Positions 7,978 through 14,713 of a DNA stretch of 64,000 bases are shown here, piece by piece. The stretch's first letter is position 1; the number at the start of each line of letters is the position of its first letter. Under the pieces are notes generated by a model. It was not told the DNA's origin. It ran no database searches and saw nothing but the letters and a program-made list of their open reading frames with translations. A program made the position numbers and the translations under genes. Source of the stretch: JAQIBY01 sp963676165 (GTDB lineage: Bacteria > Bacteroidota > Bacteroidia > Bacteroidales > ML635J-15); contig OY781043.1 of NCBI GenBank assembly GCA_963676165.1, forward strand, positions 1,736,001-1,800,000. Reading direction: 5' to 3'.

Positions 7978-8109
7978 GCTGATAAGCGGTCGTAAAACAG
8001 TTGGAGTTCATTTGTTTGTGGAGCATTGGTTCCCGTGCTAATTATTTCCCTCGGGGATAAAGACGAACTCCGCAAACCCAACCCGTTTTATTCCGCTACC
8101 GTCATCTGC
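7978..8109 (+). repeat. attC-like cassette site F
   Basis: Left GCTGATAAGCGG, TAAAAC, GTTGG and GAGTTC (7978-8009) all recur as the reverse complement in the right arm: GAACTC (8065-8070), CCAAC-like, GTTTTA, CCGCT, and the end ACCGTCATCTGC. Several single unpaired bases separate the blocks. Length is 132 bp. Confidence 0.6.
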
Positions 8110-8159
8110 TATTTGAACAAGACAAACAACGCAATCATAAATAAACAATAAAAACTGAT

Positions 8160-8951
8160 ATGAAAACGACAATATTTTTAACCCTCTTATTTTTATCGAC
8201 TACAATATTGTACGGACAAGATATTAAAATTGGATTTAAAGATTCGATTGAATCAAATGTGCTAAATGAAACCCGAAAGTTCTTTGTAAAGCTTCCAAGA
8301 GATTATAATTACTCTAATAAATCTTATCCTGTTCTTTATCGACTTGACGGAGATATAGATCTGTATACTGAGACTGTAGGAACAATCAATCGCTTAGTCT
8401 ATATGGAGGAGTCAATACCGGACATGATTGTAGTTATGATTGAAAATACAAACAGAACTCGAGACATGATGCCGACAACTACAAGCTTTTTTAAATCAGA
8501 GCCTGGTGCTGACAATTTTAAGAATTTCATAGAGAACGAATTGATTTTGCATATAAATAGTGCTTATCGAACAACGAATGAGAAAATTTTATGTGGACAA
8601 TCATTAAGTGCAATCTTTACAATATATTACTTCTTAACAAATCCGAATTCATTTGATTCCTATATTGCTTGTAGTGGGGGATTTCCCGAATGTGAAGAAT
8701 ACTTCATTAACCTAACAAATGATTTTCTAAAAGTTAAACAAATCAAAACGACAAATATTTTTCTGACACACGGCATGACTGATTTTTTAGACCCAGAAGG
8801 AGTAATGAAAAAACAACTTGTGGATTTTAGTCAACGGATTAAATCAAAAGATAAAATAGCATGTAATTTAAAAATATATGTGGATGAGGGACATGTTCCT
8901 TTTCAGAGTTTATATCACGGATTGAGATTTATATATGATGAGTCGAAATAA
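8160..8951 (+). CDS. secreted esterase, putative esterase D / enterochelin-esterase-like family
   Basis: 263 residues with signal peptide MKTTIFLTLLFLSTTILYGQ. It shows the alpha/beta-hydrolase layout of the PF00756 esterase family: RKFFVKLPRDYNYSNKSYPVLY near the N-terminus, the nucleophile elbow GQSLSA (near residue 148, Ser in G-x-S-x-S/A), an acidic residue in FLTHGMTDFLDP and a late histidine in DEGHVPFQSLYHG. It would hydrolyse an ester or similar bond in the periplasm or at the cell surface; the substrate cannot be told. Lone gene between sites F and G. Confidence 0.8.
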   Translation: MKTTIFLTLLFLSTTILYGQDIKIGFKDSIESNVLNETRKFFVKLPRDYNYSNKSYPVLYRLDGDIDLYTETVGTINRLVYMEESIPDMIVVMIENTNRTRDMMPTTTSFFKSEPGADNFKNFIENELILHINSAYRTTNEKILCGQSLSAIFTIYYFLTNPNSFDSYIACSGGFPECEEYFINLTNDFLKVKQIKTTNIFLTHGMTDFLDPEGVMKKQLVDFSQRIKSKDKIACNLKIYVDEGHVPFQSLYHGLRFIYDESK

Positions 8952-8956
8952 TAGAA

Positions 8957-9091
8957 AAACAGCAGGATGTGTAAAATAATAGCAGGGAAGGTGCATGTTA
9001 GGGCGATTTTAGCCGGCTTCAAAATTGTAACGGTTTGATGTTTGTTGTCTGCAATCTGTTACTATTTTTACACTCAACGCTGTGTGCAAGC
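8957..9091 (+). repeat. attC-like cassette site G
   Basis: Left ACAGC (8959-8963) then TGTAAAA (8970-8976) pairs with right TTTTACA (9066-9072) then GCTGTGTGC (9079-9087), both with a 6-nt spacer. AATAGCAG pairs further in with CTGTTACTATT imperfectly. Length is 135 bp. Confidence 0.55.
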
Positions 9092-9128
9092 ACGAGAAAA
9101 CCGACAATTAACAAAATAGAGAGAAAAA

Positions 9129-9734
9129 ATGAATAAAATAGAGAAACTGTCAAATGAAAACTTAAATAAGGCAAATGAAATTATTCAAGAGTTAAAAATT
9201 GAAAAAATTTGGGAAGGTCTAAATTCAACTTGTAACCTTGTTGGTTCAGTAAAAACAGGTTTGATTTTTAATCATCTTGATATTGATTTTCATATATATT
9301 CAGATGATTTTTCAATTGAAAAAAGTTTTAAAGCTATTGCTGAAATAAGTAAGAACAAAAAAATAAAAGAAGTCTATTATAAAAATTTGCTTGATGCTGA
9401 AGATATGTGTCTTGAATGGCATTTAAACTATGAAGAAACACCTCAAAGAGTTTGGACAATTGACATTATTCATATTAAAAACGAATCCCCATATGCAGGA
9501 ATGATTGAAAATGTAACTAATAGTATCAATAAAATCTTAACAGACGAGCTAAAAAGCAAAATCTTGGAACTCAAATACGAATGTGGTAAACGAAACGAAA
9601 AAGTTGCAGGAATTGAAATTTATGAAGCCGTTATTGACAACAATATTGGAACTTTTGAAGAATTACAAGATTGGAGAAAATCAAAAGAAAATATTGAAAT
9701 ATCTCTTTGGGAACCGAAAATAAACCGAGCTTAA
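9129..9734 (+). CDS. nucleotidyltransferase-like protein
   Basis: 201 residues, no signal peptide. VGSVKTGLIFNHLDIDFHIYS (about residues 37-57) resembles the GS...DxD pocket of the DNA polymerase beta-type nucleotidyltransferase superfamily: a Gly-Ser followed after about 13 residues by Asp-x-Asp. A further acidic residue could be the Asp of TIDIIHIK (near 117). The C-terminal part is charged and helical (YECGKRNEKVAGIEIYEAV). The family resembles uncharacterised Bacteroidota proteins; the substrate is unknown. In a cassette setting an antibiotic-modifying or toxin-like role is conceivable but not shown. The preceding tail GCTGTGTGC and following head GCTCACAAC are complementary at 7 of 9 positions. 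Confidence 0.6.
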   Translation: MNKIEKLSNENLNKANEIIQELKIEKIWEGLNSTCNLVGSVKTGLIFNHLDIDFHIYSDDFSIEKSFKAIAEISKNKKIKEVYYKNLLDAEDMCLEWHLNYEETPQRVWTIDIIHIKNESPYAGMIENVTNSINKILTDELKSKILELKYECGKRNEKVAGIEIYEAVIDNNIGTFEELQDWRKSKENIEISLWEPKINRA

Positions 9735-9754
9735 AAAAAGCCTGCTCACAACAA

Positions 9755-10195
9755 ATAGGAATATGAGCGGTGTGCCAGCTTTATCCCGATAATTTCGGGA
9801 AGCCAGCGAGTATTCCCGATTGAACAAAATCCGATGCCAATTCTATGCATTTTAAGATGGTTTTATGTGCTTTTTCAAGGTGGGGGATTGTACGTTGAAT
9901 ATGCTTTCCCATTAACAAGAGTCGATGATTCTGTTCGTTTTAAACTTTGATTCTAACTTTATTGGATTACAACACAATTGTCCAAAGTACTTTTGCTTTG
10001 TCCTCGAAGTGTTACCTGAGAATTCAATTTTTTGATGACATTTTCAAATTCAGGAACTGCAATTTTAGCTCGTTCCAGAATGGTTGGCGTGGTTCTTTTT
10101 CTCATATCGATTAACAACTACAGATATACAATGATAATTAGCGAAAATGGCTATCTTTGAGTAAGTGTATTATCTGCTTTTGGCCGATTTAGTTC
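9755..10195 (-). mobile_element. IS91-like deletion derivative inserted in a cassette site
   Basis: It shares its first about 200 bp with the IS91-type remnant at 2613 (AATAGGAATATGAGCGGTG; TTGAACAAAATCC; CTTTCCCATTAACAAGAGTCG), plus an extra hairpin TCCCGATAATTTCGGGA. Its other half holds a recombinase fragment and ends in GTTC, the tetranucleotide known as an IS91-type target. AACAA occurs at both boundaries. The transposase is deleted, leaving a 441-bp non-autonomous form. Confidence 0.6.
9959..10105 (-). pseudogene. tyrosine recombinase N-terminal fragment
   Basis: 48 codons from ATG 10105 to a TAA at 9959: MRKRTTPTILERAKIAVPEF, then ENVIKKLNSQVTLRGQSKST. This is the start of the phage-integrase SAM-like domain of the tyrosine recombinases that accompany IS91-type transposases in Bacteroidota. 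The core-binding and catalytic domains are absent; the frame runs into the element end. Confidence 0.6.
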
Positions 10196-10269
10196 AACAA
10201 GGTGTATATTGCATGCCTTTCGGGATACGCAACATACACCTAACCGTTAGGTAAAGTAAAAATAGACAG

Positions 10270-11148
10270 ATGAATAAGACAATAGATTGGGATTTATGTA
10301 AAAAATGTAAGCTCTGCATTGAGGTTTGTCCTTGTAACATTATTGGATTAAATGAAAAAGACGAAATATCTTTTATCAAGGACAGAGAATCAATTTGTTT
10401 GCACTGTGGACAATGTATGGCTATTTGCTCTACAAAAGCGATTTCGGTAAACGGATTTTCTTATGAAAATGATTTTGTTGATTTACCGGTTAATGATGTG
10501 AATTACGAAATTTTTACCAATTTTCTTGCAAATCGCAGATCAATTCGTAATTTCAAAGACAAACCGATACCGAATGATGTAATTTCTAAAATCATAAACT
10601 CTATTGATTATGCACCATATGGAGCAGAACCAGAAAAAATAAATATTACGGTTGTAAATAATAGGAAAACTATAGAAACAGCATTACCTTATATTTCAGA
10701 GTTCTTAGATAATATTGTTAAATGGATTGATAATCCCATTGCATCTTTTATGATTAAAAGAAAAAAGGGGACGGAAACATTTAACACGATAAGGAATCAT
10801 TTATATCCAATCTCAAAAAGCGGAAATTACAAACTTGAATTTGGTGACAGAATAACCAGAGGAGCACCAGCTCTTTTAATTTTTCATGCAGAAAAAGGAG
10901 CAGAAGAACACACAAATAATTCCTTGGTATATGCTACTTACTCAATGTTAACGGCACATTCGCTTGGACTTGGCGCAGCAATGATTGGAATTGTTCCAGC
11001 CGCAATAAATAAAGTCCCAAAAGTGAAAGAAATTTTTAAGATCCCTGAAATAAATGAGGCGATAATGTCTGTAATAATTGGATATCCGAAATATAAATAT
11101 AAAAGAACAATAAAGAGAAAAAACGAAAATATTAAATGGGTAGAATAA
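10270..11148 (+). CDS. ferredoxin-nitroreductase fusion protein
   Basis: 292 residues. Residues 1-65 form a two-cluster ferredoxin domain: CKKCKLCIEVCPC and CLHCGQCMAICST give the two C-x2-C-x2-C-x3-C motifs for [4Fe-4S] clusters. Residues about 85-285 are a nitroreductase-type FMN fold, recognised by NRRSIRNFKDKPIP, the small-residue turn APYGAEPEK, and GLGAAMIGIVP near the C-terminus. Such fusions reduce flavin or nitro/quinone substrates with low-potential electrons in anaerobes. A cytoplasmic location is expected. The tail before the gene (GTTAGGTAAAGTA) and the head after it (TACTTTGCTTAAC) are complementary at 11 of 13 positions, marking it as one cassette. Confidence 0.88.
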   Translation: MNKTIDWDLCKKCKLCIEVCPCNIIGLNEKDEISFIKDRESICLHCGQCMAICSTKAISVNGFSYENDFVDLPVNDVNYEIFTNFLANRRSIRNFKDKPIPNDVISKIINSIDYAPYGAEPEKINITVVNNRKTIETALPYISEFLDNIVKWIDNPIASFMIKRKKGTETFNTIRNHLYPISKSGNYKLEFGDRITRGAPALLIFHAEKGAEEHTNNSLVYATYSMLTAHSLGLGAAMIGIVPAAINKVPKVKEIFKIPEINEAIMSVIIGYPKYKYKRTIKRKNENIKWVE

Positions 11149-11156
11149 ATTACTTT

Positions 11157-11285
11157 GCTTAACGCTTTGTATAAAAGTAATGGCAAGTGAATGTTCAATT
11201 CATAGGTTATCGGTCAAAGCATCTTCTCGGTTTGAAAAGTAATATGCACGCAAACCGCAACTGCCCATAGCCGAGTTCGTTAGCA
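11157..11285 (+). repeat. attC-like cassette site I
   Basis: The left end GCTTAAC (11157-11163) fits the classical RYYYAAC core and stands 9 nt after the stop codon. The right end is GAGTTCGTTAGCAACAA (11275-11291). Inner pairing is weak (GGTTATCGG with CATAGCC only in part). At 129 bp it has the same length as the other sites. The core agreement and spacing carry the call. Confidence 0.5.
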
Positions 11286-11308
11286 ACAAATTTAAACGCA
11301 TTTCAAAC

Positions 11309-11728
11309 ATGAAAAAAATTACATTATTAACTCTTTTATTTTTTGTGACGTTTCAACTGTTAACTGCACAAGAATGCAAATTACACGTTTCTAGACAAGG
11401 AGGAGAAAAAAGTATTTTTCCTTTCGGAAAAACAACTTACAATTATTATAATTTTAAACCAAATTCAGAATTTGGGGACACACTGATTTGTTCTGGTTCT
11501 GGATATGAAGTCTGTAAAATTGATAAGAATATTATCAAACAAAACTATGTTAAAGCAGAATCTTACAGAATTTTCAACAAAACCATAAAAATTACAGAAA
11601 AGCATATTAAAAAATGTAAACAGCCTTCTGGAAAACTAACATTAAAAATAAAAAACAAAAAGGTTGTTATCAATTTCTATAATGCAAACAAAAAAGGGGA
11701 AGCAGATTTTGATATTAAAATCATATGA
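11309..11728 (+). CDS. secreted protein of unknown function
   Basis: 139 residues with signal peptide MKKITLLTLLFFVTFQLLTAQ. The mature part is Lys-rich, with four cysteines (ECKL, ICSG, EVCK, KKCK) that could pair in the periplasm, and ends in short beta-strands. I do not recognise the family. It is the last gene of the same-orientation array. The tail GTTAGCAAC precedes it, but no matching head follows, so the right border of the array lies between 11728 and about 11,850. Confidence 0.6.
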   Translation: MKKITLLTLLFFVTFQLLTAQECKLHVSRQGGEKSIFPFGKTTYNYYNFKPNSEFGDTLICSGSGYEVCKIDKNIIKQNYVKAESYRIFNKTIKITEKHIKKCKQPSGKLTLKIKNKKVVINFYNANKKGEADFDIKII

Positions 11729-11910
11729 AAGAGTCTAAGTACATGACAAAAAAATCATATGAATATCATCTTGACACATAGGGCTTGGCAATATCGAGGC
11801 AATGTATTTTAAGCTATATTTAAACAAGCTCATCGCTTTTTGACTTTGATTTATTACTCTGGAATAATATAAATAATAATTTTTTCATGGTTTGGGTTTT
11901 GATACAAAAC

Positions 11911-11945
11911 AAGAATAGCGATTAATGTGAATAATCGCTATTCTT
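11911..11945 (-). terminator. bidirectional intrinsic terminator
   Basis: A perfect 14-bp stem AAGAATAGCGATTA / TAATCGCTATTCTT with a 7-nt loop stands just past the 3' end of the minus-strand lipoprotein gene. T-runs occur on both sides. It also isolates the cassette region from the chromosome. Confidence 0.75.
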
Positions 11946-11959
11946 TTTGTTTTTTTACA

Positions 11960-12688
11960 TTAAAATTTCACCACAAACACTTCTATTTCTTGTTGTGTTT
12001 TTTCAATCATCAAACCATAGTCGGTTTTGAGAGTTTCCAGTACCTTTTCAAGGCTAACAATGTTAAGTTCTACATCGTATTTACCTTTGTCTTCCAAACC
12101 TAGTTCAAAAACCACATCAAATTCTCTTTCTAAAGTTTTAGCTAATTTTTCAATTGTGTAATTTTTGTAGTTAGCGATTTTCCCAGAAAGGGAAGAGGAG
12201 GTTCCTAAGTTTTGATCGTCTCGAGGGATAAGGGACTCATTATCAGTGGAAACAATGTTGTAAACAGTTTGTTCTCTATTTTCTGTTACAATTTCAAAAT
12301 CATAAAATTTTTGCAAACTATCTAAAACAATTTGCTTATTACCATCCTGACTTGATTCCCAAACATCAATTGGTTCATACTCTATCTCCATAACTGGATT
12401 TGCGTGTTCTCCTTCAATGATAACACGTGCAGGTGAGTCTCCAATAAGTAGTTTTAAAGCCTTGTCTAGTTCAAAACCTTTAAGCTTAATTTTTGAACGA
12501 CTTATCATATCCCATTCCATGTCTGAGTCAGCATTTTCGATAATTGTCATATTATCAGTTGCAACCAATTCGTGATTAGGGATAATTTCTTCCTCCACAG
12601 CTTTATTCTCATTATCTTTTTTGTCCTTGTTGCAGGCAAACATAAACATGCTAATTAAAGCCAGAATAACTAATGTATTGCGTTTCAT
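11960..12688 (-). CDS. lipoprotein with STN/DUF4974-like repeats
   Basis: 242 residues from ATG 12688, chosen because it begins a lipoprotein signal (MKRNTLVILALISMFMFAC, lipobox FMFAC) and lies 16 bp after the previous gene. An upstream ATG would add an unlikely leader. Two similar segments (KGFELDKALKLLIGDSPARVI; YTIEKLAKTLEREFDVVFEL) resemble the STN/DUF4974 secretin-type fold of FecR and TonB-dependent receptors, in which a short helix-strand unit binds a partner peptide. Probably anchored in the outer membrane and co-transcribed with the barrel protein upstream. Confidence 0.6.
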   Translation of the reverse strand: MKRNTLVILALISMFMFACNKDKKDNENKAVEEEIIPNHELVATDNMTIIENADSDMEWDMISRSKIKLKGFELDKALKLLIGDSPARVIIEGEHANPVMEIEYEPIDVWESSQDGNKQIVLDSLQKFYDFEIVTENREQTVYNIVSTDNESLIPRDDQNLGTSSSLSGKIANYKNYTIEKLAKTLEREFDVVFELGLEDKGKYDVELNIVSLEKVLETLKTDYGLMIEKTQQEIEVFVVKF

Positions 12689-12704
12689 ATATAGAAATTT
12701 TAGT

Positions 12705-13337
12705 TTAAAAATGGTATCCAAATGAAATGCCCAAGTCTGGTTTAATAAAATTTCCAGATCCTAGAGCGATTGTATTTACAGGAGTTGTGAATTTTTCAAA
12801 ATATTTATGATCTAACATTGCAGCTAAATACACATTGAAAGAAAATCCACCTTCGCTTATATACTGATAGCCTAATGCGAAACTTGCTCTTATTGAGGTG
12901 ATTGCATATTCTTCCTCGTTAAGATAGCCGTCAAGCTTGTAGGTGTGATTATAGCGGTAATAGCTCACAGATGGACCAGCATAAATGCCTCTGAAGCTTT
13001 CATTAATGTAATATCTTCCTCCTAAAGTAATGCCAAAGCCTCTTGCTGAATGACTGGCAATTCCATCATCATATTCTTTGTCAAGTTTGATATTAACACT
13101 TGTGGGAATAATCACATTCATGCGAAAGAATCCGGTTAAATGCTCACTCATATTGGATTCGTAAGTCGCATATATTTCAGGCCATAAACTCACCTGTTCC
13201 GATGATAAGCTATCCACTTTAAGGAAAACTCCTCCTGTGATGTTATATTGCTGATCAATTGACTCTTCCACTTGCGCATAAGTAAGCCCAGTTGAAAAGA
13301 AACAAACACCGAGAATTAAAATTATTATCCACTTCAT
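12705..13337 (-). CDS. outer-membrane beta-barrel protein
   Basis: 210 residues from ATG 13337, which opens a signal peptide (MKWIIILILGVCFFSTGLTYAQ). The frame stays open upstream to 13499 but that part encodes a structured leader, not protein. Strands such as GFGITLGGRYYINESFRGIYAG, AGPSVSYYRYNHTY and the terminal PDLGISFGYHF are typical of a small outer-membrane barrel (DUF3575-like). First gene of a two-gene unit with the lipoprotein. A terminator-type hairpin lies between the probable promoter and its start, suggesting attenuation. Confidence 0.65.
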   Translation of the reverse strand: MKWIIILILGVCFFSTGLTYAQVEESIDQQYNITGGVFLKVDSLSSEQVSLWPEIYATYESNMSEHLTGFFRMNVIIPTSVNIKLDKEYDDGIASHSARGFGITLGGRYYINESFRGIYAGPSVSYYRYNHTYKLDGYLNEEEYAITSIRASFALGYQYISEGGFSFNVYLAAMLDHKYFEKFTTPVNTIALGSGNFIKPDLGISFGYHF

Positions 13338-13370
13338 GATAACAATATTACAAAAAAAATTGCAAAAAAA

Positions 13371-13495
13371 GCCCCGATTTAAAAATATCGGGGCAAGTTC
13401 CTGATAATTCAGACCTTGGGAGTGTCTGTTTTGTACCAAGTTTAACCAAAACCAATTACTATGAAAAGAACCTACTACAAGATACAATGAGATAG
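13371..13495 (-). ncRNA. structured leader or small RNA ending in a terminator
   Basis: On the minus strand a stem AGGTTC/GAACTT encloses GTAATT/AATTAT and a hairpin CTTGG...CCAAG. It is followed at once by a perfect GC stem GCCCCGAT/ATCGGGGC (13371-13394) and seven T. The T-run lies 33 nt before the ATG at 13337. It could be a 5' attenuator controlling the barrel operon or an independent RNA. I cannot assign a known class. Confidence 0.45.
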
Positions 13496-13594
13496 ACATT
13501 TAAAAGCAAGTTAAAAGGCGCAATTTTTTGTAAGTGTATTTGCGTATTCAAGTGAATTTTTTATCTTTACATAAAGACATATCAAACAAGTAAT

Positions 13595-14287
13595 ATGAAA
13601 GTTTTACGACATAAATCAGGCAATTCCAATATGTATTTTATCCGGCAAGCTGTTGGCTATATTCTAATTGATACTGGTCGTAAATCAAAGCGTAAAGCCT
13701 TGTATCGGTTTTTATTGAAACACAATATTAATCCTTGTGATATAAAGCTTATTGTGATTACCCATACACATTATGATCATGTCGGAAATTTAAACTGGTT
13801 AAATCAATTGACAAAGGCTCAGATTGTTGTGCATGAATCTGAAGCTGAATTTCTGAAAAAAGGAGAAATGGGGCAGTTAAAAGGTGGATCAGCTTATGCT
13901 CGTTTTGTCTTGAAGTTTGCAGGTATATTCTCTAAACGTTTAAATTACAAAGCTGTTAAGCCAGATGTTCTGATGAACCAAGAACTCGACTTGTCAGTAT
14001 ATGGGTTTAATGCTCGACTTATTCATACACCCGGACATTCAGAAGGATCAATTAGCTTACTCATAAATGACCAGCATGTTTTTGTTGGGGATACATGTTT
14101 TAATTTACCTGTCAAAAGACATGTAATTCCACCTTTTTATCAAAACTATTCAAGCCTTCTTGATAGCTGGCATAAACTCAATGAGACAAGAGGAACAATT
14201 TTTTATCCAGGGCATGGTAAGCATTTTGGAATCGATCGTTTTCATAAATCAATTCACAAACTGGAAAGAAAAGTGAAAAAGCTGTAA
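13595..14287 (+). CDS. metallo-beta-lactamase-fold hydrolase
   Basis: 230 residues, cytoplasmic. The metal site is complete: THTHYDHVGN (HxHxDH near residue 56), the later histidine in HTPGHSEGS, the aspartate in VGDTCF and the last histidine in YPGHG. The family covers glyoxalase II-like thioesterases, lactonases and others; the substrate is open. The promoter-like TATCTTTAC lies about 35 bp upstream. The next gene follows after 30 bp on the same strand, so the two may be co-transcribed. Confidence 0.85.
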   Translation: MKVLRHKSGNSNMYFIRQAVGYILIDTGRKSKRKALYRFLLKHNINPCDIKLIVITHTHYDHVGNLNWLNQLTKAQIVVHESEAEFLKKGEMGQLKGGSAYARFVLKFAGIFSKRLNYKAVKPDVLMNQELDLSVYGFNARLIHTPGHSEGSISLLINDQHVFVGDTCFNLPVKRHVIPPFYQNYSSLLDSWHKLNETRGTIFYPGHGKHFGIDRFHKSIHKLERKVKKL

Positions 14288-14317
14288 ACAAGCGTTCGCT
14301 TTGTAGGTTTATCCTTC

Positions 14318-14713
14318 ATGGAAGGGAGATTTGTGATCATAGCTTATGATGGTGTTTGCAATTTATGTAATGCACTTGTTCGGTTTGTGATTAAGCATGA
14401 TAACAATTCAGTATTCAAGTTTATATCCTTGCAATCAGAAAACTTTACGAAGTATTTTCCGAGTGATTTTCCTGATATAAAAACTGTGCTCCTGAATGCA
14501 GATGGTAAAACCTATCGAAAATCATCAGCAATTTTGCAGATATTTAAACATTTGGGAGGTGCTTGGAAAATATTTCTGCTTTTCTATCTTTTGCCTCCAT
14601 TTTTTCGCAATTTTCTTTATTGGCTAATTGCCAAATCACGTTATAAAGTGTTTGGACGAACAAATCAATGTCAAATCCCAAACAAATCTATTGCTAATCT
14701 ATTTCTTGATTAG
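14318..14713 (+). CDS. DCC-family thiol-disulfide oxidoreductase-like protein
   Basis: 131 residues. The DCC family (PF04134) signature is at the N-terminus: AYDGVCNLCNALVRFVIKHD, with Asp-x-x-Cys-x-x-Cys, followed by KFISLQSE and the SSAILQIFKHLGG helix. The C-terminal half is hydrophobic (LLFYLLPPFFRNFLYWLIA) and probably touches the membrane. Predicted redox or chaperone role, not biochemically settled in the family. Its 3' end overlaps the 3' end of queA by 20 bp in convergent orientation. Confidence 0.8.
   Translation: MEGRFVIIAYDGVCNLCNALVRFVIKHDNNSVFKFISLQSENFTKYFPSDFPDIKTVLLNADGKTYRKSSAILQIFKHLGGAWKIFLLFYLLPPFFRNFLYWLIAKSRYKVFGRTNQCQIPNKSIANLFLD

Larger units (their letters stand above)
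9744..10252 (+). repeat. attC-like cassette site H, interrupted by an IS91-like derivative
   Basis: The head GCTCACAACAA (9744-9754) follows the nucleotidyltransferase-like gene. The rest of the site is AACAAGGTGTATATTGC (10196-10212), a short loop, then GCAACATACACC (10229-10240), TAACC and GTTAGGT (10246-10252). GGTGTATATTGC pairs with GCAACATACACC at 11 of 12 positions. Removing 9755-10195 joins the parts into a continuous site of about 65 bp. GTTAGGT fits the classical GTTRRRY core exactly. Confidence 0.6.

Noticed and set aside
12705..13499. Longer barrel protein starting at 13499
   Set aside because: The first 54 residues would be translated from the structured leader and precede an internal signal peptide at 13337, which could not work in that position.
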